Part shown: piece after piece, positions 34,254 through 41,914 of the stretch | How the letters are laid out: every line of letters begins with the position of its first letter | Numbering within the stretch: the stretch's first letter is position 1 | Assembly (NCBI RefSeq): GCF_002482385.1 | Contig: NZ_DLFW01000035.1 | Location: 1 to 64,000 of the forward strand | DNA length: 64,000 nucleotides | Direction of reading: 5' to 3' | Source of the DNA: Dysgonomonas sp. UBA7710 | GTDB taxonomy: Bacteria > Bacteroidota > Bacteroidia > Bacteroidales > Dysgonomonadaceae | The notes under the pieces: model-generated | Database searches by the model: none | What the model was told of the DNA's origin: nothing | Seen by the model: only the letters and a program-made list of their open reading frames with translations | Position numbers and translations under genes: made by a program

Positions 34254-36113
34254 CTAATTTTCTTCTTTTACTTCGCCTTTAGCTTTTCCGTAGTCAGGAT
34301 CTATTTTCAGTAAGGATACTGCTATAATAGGAATTATGCTGCATATCATCACCCAGATAAAGAAATGATTGTACCCCAGCTGTTCCTGTAGCCATCCGGC
34401 AAACATGCCCGGAAACATCATTCCGGCAGCCATCAGTCCTGTACAGAATGCATAGTGTGCTGTTTTGTGTTTCCCTTCGGAGAAATACATCAGATAAAGC
34501 ATATAAGCGGTGAATCCGAACCCGTAACCAAATTGCTCTATAAATACGCATATGTTGATTATAAGCAGATTGTCCGTTTGCGAGAAACTAAGATACAGGA
34601 ATGTTGCTATAGTCAGCAGCATGCTTAGTGTCATAGGCCATAGCCATTTTTTCAGACCGCCACGCGCTGCAATAAAACCTCCGATTATCCCGCCGAGAGT
34701 AAGCCCTATGATACCTACCGTACCATATACCAGACCGACTTCTCCTGTGGTGAGTCCGAGTCCTCCCACATCTTTAGGGTCGAGGAGAAACGGATTGATA
34801 AGTTTGATAACCTGTGCTTCCGAGAAGCGGAATGTAAGCATGAAGAATATCGCCGTCCATACCTGCGGCTTTTTGAAAAAAGTGGCGAATGTGATACCGA
34901 ATTCTTCAAATATTGATTTTGCAGTTACATGAGTATGTGGTTTATCCGAATCGGGTTTGGGTAACATTACTTTATGGTAGAAACCAAAAAAGACAAACAG
35001 GCCGGCCAGAACAAGGAATGTAATAGACCATGCAAACGGAATATTACCCGATAATCCTTTATATTCCACCGAACTGTTAGTTGCCAGCTTGGAATCTACC
35101 TGAAATACCATATATGCAGGCCTGTCCCAGTTATTTTCATTGAAAGATAAGCGGTCACCTTCTATAAGGGCGATACTTTTATCCCCTCTGTTCATCGTTG
35201 TATTCAATACCATATTTTTACCATGTTCCGGCTCTTTTGATAAGGTGACAATTGCGACCGCAACGTTACCTACATGTTCCGATTTGGCTACATATCTTTT
35301 CTCTCCGAATGTGTTTTTTATCCAGCTGCCAAGAGGTTTGGAGACGTTTGTTTTCCACCATCCGTCACTATCCTTTTTTGTTTCCTCGTCTTTTATAACA
35401 AAGCCATTATTCAGGTTCAGGGTGGATATGCTGTCGAGAAATATTTTCAGACTGTCTTTGTTTACACCATGTGTCCCTATTTGCAGGTTGTCATTTTGGA
35501 CAATAAAGTGGATCTCCCCGTCCTGAGGAGCAGTATTCTGAATCTGAGGAATATATAATGTAGACTGGGTGTATTGTGGGGATGCGTCTATATTTATCTT
35601 TACAGGCTCACAGCCGGTGCTGCTTTCAAGGAAGCCGGCAAGAATAATCAGTATTCCCTGTCCGAATACCGTCGCTATGCGGTAGAAAGTACTTCTGATA
35701 CCTACATATTTGGCCTGCTGGTTCGTATCAAGTCCCAGCATATAAAAACCGTCGGCTGCAATATCGTGTGTAGCGGAACTAAATGCCAGTAGTGCGAAGA
35801 TTGCCAGAGTAGCCTGAAAGAAGAAAGGAACCGGTATAGTAAATGCAATACCTGCAAAGCCTGCACCGATGAGCAGTTGCATAGTTACAATCCACCAGCG
35901 TTTTGTCTTTAGCAAATCTACGAATGGACTCCATAGAAATTTTATTACCCATGGCAGATATAACCAGCTGGTGTATAAAGCTATGTCGGTATTCGATATA
36001 CCCATCCGCTTGTACATAATGATGGATATCGTTTGCACTGCAACATATGGTAATCCTTCAGCTAAGTAGAGCGTTGGAATCCATGCCCATGGCGATTTTT
36101 TGTTGTTTTTCAT
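34254..36113 (-). CDS. AmpG-like MFS permease with a large extracytoplasmic insert
   Basis: A 619-residue MFS transporter. The N-terminus (PTLYLAEGLPYVAVQTISIIMYKRMGISNTDIALYTSWLYLPWVIKFLWSPFVD) is the AmpG signature, and AmpG imports anhydro-muropeptides for recycling. Helices fill ~10-165 and ~355-600. Between them is an unusual soluble insert of ~190 residues (~165-350) with beta-rich segments, which should face the periplasm by topology. Escherichia coli AmpG (491 aa) lacks it. It follows the SpoIID-like gene by 43 bp in one operon. Confidence 0.88.
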   Translation of the reverse strand: MKNNKKSPWAWIPTLYLAEGLPYVAVQTISIIMYKRMGISNTDIALYTSWLYLPWVIKFLWSPFVDLLKTKRWWIVTMQLLIGAGFAGIAFTIPVPFFFQATLAIFALLAFSSATHDIAADGFYMLGLDTNQQAKYVGIRSTFYRIATVFGQGILIILAGFLESSTGCEPVKINIDASPQYTQSTLYIPQIQNTAPQDGEIHFIVQNDNLQIGTHGVNKDSLKIFLDSISTLNLNNGFVIKDEETKKDSDGWWKTNVSKPLGSWIKNTFGEKRYVAKSEHVGNVAVAIVTLSKEPEHGKNMVLNTTMNRGDKSIALIEGDRLSFNENNWDRPAYMVFQVDSKLATNSSVEYKGLSGNIPFAWSITFLVLAGLFVFFGFYHKVMLPKPDSDKPHTHVTAKSIFEEFGITFATFFKKPQVWTAIFFMLTFRFSEAQVIKLINPFLLDPKDVGGLGLTTGEVGLVYGTVGIIGLTLGGIIGGFIAARGGLKKWLWPMTLSMLLTIATFLYLSFSQTDNLLIINICVFIEQFGYGFGFTAYMLYLMYFSEGKHKTAHYAFCTGLMAAGMMFPGMFAGWLQEQLGYNHFFIWVMICSIIPIIAVSLLKIDPDYGKAKGEVKEEN

Positions 36114-36156
36114 AGAGGTGAGTTTTGAGTATTATTCACTTTTCACTCTTCGTTTT

Positions 36157-37455
36157 TCATTTATAACTTTTTTCTATTCTTGCACCCACATAATAATGCA
36201 ATAATATTTTATCATAAGAATATCCTTTTTCTCCCATCACTGCTGCTCCTATCTGGCAAAGTCCTACACCATGACCCCAGCCTGCACCAGTGAGGGTGAA
36301 GCTATCGTCCGTCTTATCCACAATAAAAGCCGAACTATAAAGATGTGAAGTGGACAAAATACGGCGTATCTCCAGTTCTTTACCTATAATCACTGTCTTT
36401 TTAGACCCTACGATCTTCAATTTTACCAGGCGGCCTGAAGTTCCTCTTTCGATAGGGATGAGTTCGTGAATAGTACCGAAGTCGATACCGGAGCGTTTAT
36501 GAATAAGTGCCGATATTTCATCTTGTGAGTATGTGACCTGCCAACGGTAGAAGTCTGTTGTTTCCTGGTCATAGTTATTCAATACCTGCTCTAGTATTTT
36601 TTTGTCCTGTGTATTACAAAATGCGGCAGGGCGCGATTCTATCCATTTTACAGATTCTTGTTCCATGGTAAGATCGGGAATATCCGTACTGTTCTCGCTG
36701 TCCCGTAATTTTACCAGATAAGGATATTTTATATCCTCCCAGCAATTCTGGAATTCTTCCACAACACCACCGCAACATTTGGAGAAGCGCGCATCGCATA
36801 TCTTGTTTTCCGATATCAATACCTGTCCCCTTGTCTCATTTATAGCCTCTCTGACAGTATCAATATTCGCCGAGGCGCGGGTTATACCCTGATATCGCTG
36901 GCAATGGTCGTCGGCACATACATCAAAATTAAGGTGGTCTTCGCGGTCGTACCAACGGATCATTTCATCTTCGGTTTCAGTGAAAGTGGTATATTTTTCT
37001 TTGTTTGCCACTATTTCCTTGTTCTTTTCGATCTGGGCTAACAGCCAGCTCCGGGATATAACAGCATGAGCCTTTAAGAGTTCCAGGGAAGCTGTTGCAC
37101 TCATTTCGGACGATATGACGCTGGTGAGATAATCTTCTGTTCTGATTATATTGATAGCTGTAATTTCGTCGTTTTCCACAATCAGTTTCAATGCACCCTG
37201 AAACCGCTGATCTTCTTTTCGCTCCCAGTGGAAATTGATTCCGATAGTTACATTTTTTAGAGTGAATGATGCCTCGTCATCCTCAGGAATAAAGAATAAC
37301 TCTCTATATAAATTGCCGTTCCAAGATATTAGCCCGTGTTTACAGGATGCGGATTGTCGGCCTGTAACTCCATTTTTCTGACAGATGTATTGCTTCTCGA
37401 GGACGAAGGTTATCTCTTTATTCCATAAAATACCAACACTTACTTCAGGTTCCAT
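36157..37455 (-). CDS. SpoIID/LytB-domain protein without signal peptide
   Basis: A 432-residue SpoIID/LytB homologue. SpoIID is a lytic transglycosylase that cuts glycan strands lacking stem peptides. The catalytic-type Glu appears as E117 in YLTSVISSEMSATASLELLKAHAV, and metal-site-like CADDHC and SKCCGG are present, as is the C-terminal GAGWGHGVGLCQIGAAVMGEKGYSYDKILLHYY. The N-terminus (MEPEVSVGILWNKEITFVLE) has no export signal, so it is predicted to be cytosolic, where intact wall is absent. With AmpG next to it, it may act on imported disaccharides or anhydro-sugars. Confidence 0.85.
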   Translation of the reverse strand: MEPEVSVGILWNKEITFVLEKQYICQKNGVTGRQSASCKHGLISWNGNLYRELFFIPEDDEASFTLKNVTIGINFHWERKEDQRFQGALKLIVENDEITAINIIRTEDYLTSVISSEMSATASLELLKAHAVISRSWLLAQIEKNKEIVANKEKYTTFTETEDEMIRWYDREDHLNFDVCADDHCQRYQGITRASANIDTVREAINETRGQVLISENKICDARFSKCCGGVVEEFQNCWEDIKYPYLVKLRDSENSTDIPDLTMEQESVKWIESRPAAFCNTQDKKILEQVLNNYDQETTDFYRWQVTYSQDEISALIHKRSGIDFGTIHELIPIERGTSGRLVKLKIVGSKKTVIIGKELEIRRILSTSHLYSSAFIVDKTDDSFTLTGAGWGHGVGLCQIGAAVMGEKGYSYDKILLHYYVGARIEKSYK

Positions 37456-37495
37456 ATCATTAGTTTAATTACGAGTTACAAAAACTTGTGCATTC

Positions 37496-38431
37496 TTAAT
37501 TCTTAATTAATTCACATATAGCTTGCATCTTTTCTTTACTGATGCATATTTCTTTCAGGATAGCTTCTATATCTTTTGCCGTTATCTTGTCATAATCTTT
37601 TTCTAACGGAGTGATAAACACGCCTCCCAGGTCTACTGCAGCCGGACTGATAAGTAAATTATCGTCGCCTTCAGCAAAGAAGCAGTCTGGCCGGTGTTTC
37701 TCACGGGGAAATATACAACTATAATACTTATCTTCTTCGTACCAGCAAAGGATATTCATCATAGGTTCTTTATCTCCGTCGTTCCAATCGAGTAAAGCAT
37801 GTAGTTTTTTGAAAAAGATAACAGCATTGTCTTTATTTGTGGCCTCCAGCAAAAAGAAATTGCGAAGATACTCCTTTGCAGCATATATGGTTAGCCCCTC
37901 CGATTTGTGGATTTCCTCTTTAGTTATACTCCAAATGTCTTTCTCGATGGGCAGAAACCCTTTTATTCCTGCCTGAAAATGGGCATGGTCGGGAGCAGAT
38001 GCACCACATTTCGGGCCATTGTAAAACAAGGTATATTCACCGAGACATTTAGCCAGATCGAGCATATCCCCATACCTGTTCACTATCAGTTGGTCTACAT
38101 GACTGTATGTCGGTATTGTGAAGTGTTCGGGAAAAATAGGGTAGGGGTTCACCAGTATCTGATAGTCCGTGCCAAATGGAATGCCTTCTTGCTCTACAGG
38201 TAAATTCTGCGGACAAAGAAAGCATTTCCTTTCCTGAATAGATTTTGCGTCTACTTTTGCAGCAGATGACAGGATACGCGCGGGATTGAACTGTACCCTG
38301 ATTGAGAAGTCGCCAAAAGAAAAATCCCTGGACTTCACTTTTTCTAAAGCCTTATAATTCGTCCGGGCCAGTTCCCATTTTTCCAGTTGCGAACGGAACA
38401 GTTCCCTTATCTTGAGAGAAGATACAGTCAT
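37496..38431 (-). CDS. DUF4922 protein, GalT/Ap4A-phosphorylase-like (HIT superfamily)
   Basis: A 311-residue cytosolic protein. Two features tie it to the HIT superfamily branch of GalT and Ap4A phosphorylase: LVNPYPIFPEHFTIPTYSH (residues 93-111) and PDHAHFQAG with H149-x-H151-x-Q153, where the middle His is the nucleotidylated residue in GalT. CFLC (C70, C73) may bind metal. The activity is probably a nucleotidyl transfer or a phosphorolysis of a nucleoside-diphospho compound. Substrate unknown; the murein-salvage neighbours suggest an amino-sugar phosphate. It lies 5 bp after the glycosyltransferase gene. Confidence 0.8.
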   Translation of the reverse strand: MTVSSLKIRELFRSQLEKWELARTNYKALEKVKSRDFSFGDFSIRVQFNPARILSSAAKVDAKSIQERKCFLCPQNLPVEQEGIPFGTDYQILVNPYPIFPEHFTIPTYSHVDQLIVNRYGDMLDLAKCLGEYTLFYNGPKCGASAPDHAHFQAGIKGFLPIEKDIWSITKEEIHKSEGLTIYAAKEYLRNFFLLEATNKDNAVIFFKKLHALLDWNDGDKEPMMNILCWYEEDKYYSCIFPREKHRPDCFFAEGDDNLLISPAAVDLGGVFITPLEKDYDKITAKDIEAILKEICISKEKMQAICELIKN

Positions 38432-38436
38432 GTCTT

Positions 38437-39891
38437 TTATTTTTTATTCAAAGCGATGCGGGCTTCCAGTTCCCATGTGCGTATCCTGTCTTTATAGGTG
38501 TTATGGCTATTCATCTTTACTATATCGAGCGAAGCATCTGAATTGTCGTCCCAGCGACGGCACAGATATAAAACGTCATAAATACGTCCAATCTGGTATT
38601 CACGCGAGAAATGCAAGCCTAAGGCATAATCTTCTCCGTAGCTGGTGTTCGGTACCTTTATCTCCCTTAGTACAGGAGTGTAGAATGCGCGGGGAGCACC
38701 GAGCCCATTGATACGCAATGCATTATTGCGACCGTTTTCGGGAGTCCATTCCTTGTGATCGATAATACCCGGTGGTATCATTTTCATGTCGAAGTCAGTT
38801 AGCATATATGTGCCTACTACCATAGCACAATTCTGTTCGTAGAAAGCATCCACTATTTTTTGCAGAGTATTTTCGTCCGAATATACATCATCGCTGTCGA
38901 GCTGTATCGCGAATTTTCCACATTTGGGGTGATGTACGCCTGCATTCCAGCAGCCGCCTATTCCCAATTCTTTATTTTCGGGTATGATATGTATCAGGCG
39001 ATTGTCGGAAGCAAATTTATCAATGGCTTCTGTTGTTCCATCGGTAGAGTAATTGTCGATAACGATGAGATTAAATTTAAAATTGGCCTTCTGATCCAGA
39101 ACCGATTTTATGGCATCCCCGATAGTTCGTATACGATTACGGACCGGAATAATGACAGATGCTTCATATTCGAAATCAAATTTATTAAATTCAACTTTCT
39201 TAAAGCGGGGAGCCAGATAGCCGCCGGTTTTCTTCAGATGGTCTGTGCAGGCCTCTTCCATTTCTATCTGTACCTGACGGTTTTTCGGGTCTACATAATC
39301 GAATATCTTTTCACCGCTTTTACGCGTGTCGTTCTCTATTTCGGTATATAAATATTCATTAATATGTACCAGGTTGGCAGTTTGAGATACTTTCAGACGC
39401 AAGTCGTAAATTCCGGCAAATTTGTATTCTTTATCCATCTTATCCACAGCTTTTTTCAATTCGCTTGTCTTATATAGTATAAGGGACCCGAAATTGAAAT
39501 CATCCCTCAAACTACCTTTCTGATAAGCGATAAGGGGATTGTTTCTCTTTTCTTCGCCAATTACCTGATAATGGTCGGCATAAACAAGCCCGGCATCTGA
39601 ATCTTTGATTATCTGTAACATGCGGTCGAGAGCAAACATGCCCAGACGAAGGTCGGCTGATTTGGTGTAAATCAATGTGTACTCAGTATCCGCTTTTGCT
39701 GCAATCTTTTTTATTGTGGCAGTTGAACGTAGAGAATCAATGCCGATTGTTTCACAGCCATTTATAATATCTTTAGTGTCATTGTCTGTTAACAAATAAA
39801 TCTTGTTTGATAAAGACGATTGTTTCAGGGAGATAACTGTGTTTTTGGCCTGTTCAGCGCTTTGGAAAGGTATAAAACAATTGATTTTCAT
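38437..39891 (-). CDS. two-module family 2 glycosyltransferase
   Basis: A 484-residue cytosolic protein with a degenerate GT-A-like N-terminal half (~1-200, MKINCFIPFQSAEQAKNTVISLKQ; ADLRLGMFALDRML) and a complete GT2 domain (~230-470: YEASVIIPVRNRIRTIGDAIKSVLDQ, LIVIDNYSTDGTTEAI, GGCWNAGVHHPKCGKFAIQLDSDDVY). The metal-binding D-x-D-D is present only in the second half. No membrane segments are seen. As first gene of the operon with DUF4922, SpoIID-like and AmpG-like genes, it probably works on a sugar from the same pathway; acceptor and donor are unknown. Confidence 0.82.
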   Translation of the reverse strand: MKINCFIPFQSAEQAKNTVISLKQSSLSNKIYLLTDNDTKDIINGCETIGIDSLRSTATIKKIAAKADTEYTLIYTKSADLRLGMFALDRMLQIIKDSDAGLVYADHYQVIGEEKRNNPLIAYQKGSLRDDFNFGSLILYKTSELKKAVDKMDKEYKFAGIYDLRLKVSQTANLVHINEYLYTEIENDTRKSGEKIFDYVDPKNRQVQIEMEEACTDHLKKTGGYLAPRFKKVEFNKFDFEYEASVIIPVRNRIRTIGDAIKSVLDQKANFKFNLIVIDNYSTDGTTEAIDKFASDNRLIHIIPENKELGIGGCWNAGVHHPKCGKFAIQLDSDDVYSDENTLQKIVDAFYEQNCAMVVGTYMLTDFDMKMIPPGIIDHKEWTPENGRNNALRINGLGAPRAFYTPVLREIKVPNTSYGEDYALGLHFSREYQIGRIYDVLYLCRRWDDNSDASLDIVKMNSHNTYKDRIRTWELEARIALNKK

Positions 39892-40147
39892 TTTTATGCC
39901 GGTTTTATTGTTATATATTAGTTATATGTTATATATCTGGTTTATTGAAATTAGAAGCAAGTGATACCTATGTTTTATATAACCGATAAACAGGTTGTTG
40001 TGCGTATAGATTAATAAATCCTTTTTCAGCATTCTTTTAAGGTCGTGAATCACTTATCACAAATTTATATTCTATATCTCAAATAAGATGATGAGAGGTG
40101 TTAAATTATAATTCAATTAATATTTATTATATGTTAGATACATATTT

Positions 40148-40993
40148 TCACAAATATTTATCACTCTTATGATATTCAATCAAGCCTTTGATGGGATTCT
40201 CTATTATTATATCTATGTGAATATTCAGTTCGTCGGCTATCTCTCTGATGATGCCGGCGTACATATTGGCAATAGTGCCTACCAGCCTGACTGGATACTG
40301 GGTGTAATCGTATTGCAGGATATTTCGTTCGAAGAAGGAGCGTAAGTTGCGATATACCAGATTTTCCACATAAGGGTTATCCATATGATCGTGTAAAAAG
40401 TAAGACATGACGGATAGCAGTTTGTTTGGGAAGGGTTTTGTATATACATAGTCTATTATCTCGTCGGGGGTGATCTTATATTTTTCGTAGAATAATTCCG
40501 CTAGCATTGCAGGAGCAAGGCCTTTCAGACAATCGGCAACGAATGTTTTTCCCATCGAAGCGCCGCTACCTTCGTCGCCGAGAATATATCCAAGCGATTT
40601 GATATTTTTTATTATGTCAGTCCCGTCATAGAAACATGAGTTAGATCCTGTTCCTAATATACAGGCTATTCCGGCCTTATCCTGAAATAATGCCCTTGCC
40701 GATCCCAAAAGGTCACTTTCTATCACGGCAGGAGTTCTGAATTGCGCCTCAAACGAAGCTTTTACTATACCCTTTTTTTCGGGGGAAGAGCAACCCGCGC
40801 CATAAAAATAAATGGTATTAAACTTTGCTCTGAAAAATATTTGTGGAAGCTGTATTCGAATTAGGCGGCTAATCTCTTTCCGTGACTGAAAAAAGGGATT
40901 AATACCATCCGACAGGAAATGGGCTGCTATGCCTTCCCTGTCTACCAAACACCATTCGGTTTTTGTAGAGCCACTTTCTGCGATTAAGATCAC
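40148..40993 (-). CDS. BadF/BadG-family amino-sugar kinase (MurK/NagK-like)
   Basis: A 281-residue ASKHA-fold kinase. The phosphate-1 loop is MILIAESGSTKTEWCLVD, and the phosphate-2 region (CILGTGSNSCFYDG) and LGDEGSGASMGKTF are seen. Members phosphorylate N-acetylglucosamine or N-acetylmuramic acid; MurK in Tannerella and Clostridium is one. It is probably the cytosolic kinase of the murein-salvage locus. It has its own promoter and is separated from the glycosyltransferase gene by 256 bp of AT-rich DNA in which I see nothing. No murQ etherase gene is adjacent. Confidence 0.85.
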   Translation of the reverse strand: MILIAESGSTKTEWCLVDREGIAAHFLSDGINPFFQSRKEISRLIRIQLPQIFFRAKFNTIYFYGAGCSSPEKKGIVKASFEAQFRTPAVIESDLLGSARALFQDKAGIACILGTGSNSCFYDGTDIIKNIKSLGYILGDEGSGASMGKTFVADCLKGLAPAMLAELFYEKYKITPDEIIDYVYTKPFPNKLLSVMSYFLHDHMDNPYVENLVYRNLRSFFERNILQYDYTQYPVRLVGTIANMYAGIIREIADELNIHIDIIIENPIKGLIEYHKSDKYL

Positions 40994-41015
40994 AAGTCCG
41001 TTAATTTATTTTCTG

Positions 41016-41023
41016 CAAAGATA
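41016..41023 (-). promoter_or_regulatory. -7 box of the amino-sugar kinase gene
   Basis: TATCTTTG on the minus strand, 22 bp upstream of the ATG. The rest of the gap 40994-41312 shows only this and the divergent box at 41267. Confidence 0.6.
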
Positions 41024-41266
41024 TAAAAAATAGATATGCGGTTTAACTCTTTCTGTCCCTAACTATTTTATATCCCTTCAACTTATAAAATAGGAACGAT
41101 GTATGTGAAAAAAATAATAGAGTGTTGACCATCCTTTTAAAATAATGATTTTTAATAAATAAGTCGGAATTGTCCTAAATTATCACACAAATAAACACTA
41201 TTATTAATAATGTGTAAACTTAGATTTATTGGATTCAAATTGATAAGTTAATTTAGAAAAGTATCT

Positions 41267-41274
41267 TACATTTG
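41267..41274 (+). promoter_or_regulatory. -7 box of the OmpH/Skp gene
   Basis: TACATTTG, 38 bp upstream of the ATG. Confidence 0.55.
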
Positions 41275-41312
41275 CGAAAAGATATATTAATTATTTACTT
41301 AAAACATCCACT

Positions 41313-41813
41313 ATGAAACCTTTATTGTTTACACTATTCCTGCTTTTACCGCTGACTTTTTTTGCTCAAAATAAACTTGCATATGTCAATGTTGACGAAG
41401 TTTTCTCCAAAATGCCGGAATTAAAAGATGTGGAGACAAAACTATCAACAAAGAACGAGGCGGTAAAAAAGAGCCTGACCGCTATGCAAACCGAATACAA
41501 TCAGATGCTCGAAAGGTATGGAAAAACACCTACCGATAGTATAACTCAGGCAATTGCTGAAGACAGACAAAAACAAATGATGGATTTTCAGGAGAGATAT
41601 CGTGTGTTTTCAAACAATAGCCAACAGGAATTGGAAAAAGAACAGCAAACCCTTCTGGCTCCATTGCAACAAAAATTGATGAAAGCAATAAAGGATGTTG
41701 GAGAAGAGAATGGTTATACCTATATCCTCAATTCGAGCACTTTGCTTCATGTCGGTGCAGATGCTAAAGACGCCAACGGGCAGGTGAAAGCCAAATTGGG
41801 AATCACAAATTGA
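41313..41813 (+). CDS. OmpH/Skp-family periplasmic chaperone
   Basis: A 166-residue periplasmic protein with a signal peptide (KPLLFTLFLLLPLTFFAQ). The mature part begins NKLAYVNVDEVFSKMPELKDVETKL, the standard opening of OmpH/Skp proteins. A long charged, coiled-coil-forming middle follows (~35-125, with QKQMMDFQERYRVFSNNSQQELEKEQQTLLAPLQQKLMKAI), then the small beta domain (GYTYILNSSTLLHVG). Skp trimers carry unfolded outer-membrane proteins to the BAM machine. It is a single gene. Confidence 0.9.
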   Translation: MKPLLFTLFLLLPLTFFAQNKLAYVNVDEVFSKMPELKDVETKLSTKNEAVKKSLTAMQTEYNQMLERYGKTPTDSITQAIAEDRQKQMMDFQERYRVFSNNSQQELEKEQQTLLAPLQQKLMKAIKDVGEENGYTYILNSSTLLHVGADAKDANGQVKAKLGITN

Positions 41814-41855
41814 AGTTGTTCGTATCGAACGATTAATTATTTATTTACAAACAGA

Positions 41856-41896
41856 AGAAAGGCTTCGTATATTTCATCCGAAGCCTTTCTTATATT
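41856..41896. terminator. bidirectional terminator between skp-like gene and htpG
   Basis: AGAAAGGCTTCG (41856-41867) pairs with CGAAGCCTTTCT (41879-41890), flanked by T-rich DNA on both strands. Confidence 0.8.
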
Positions 41897-41914
41897 TATA
41901 TAATATCTGCCTTA

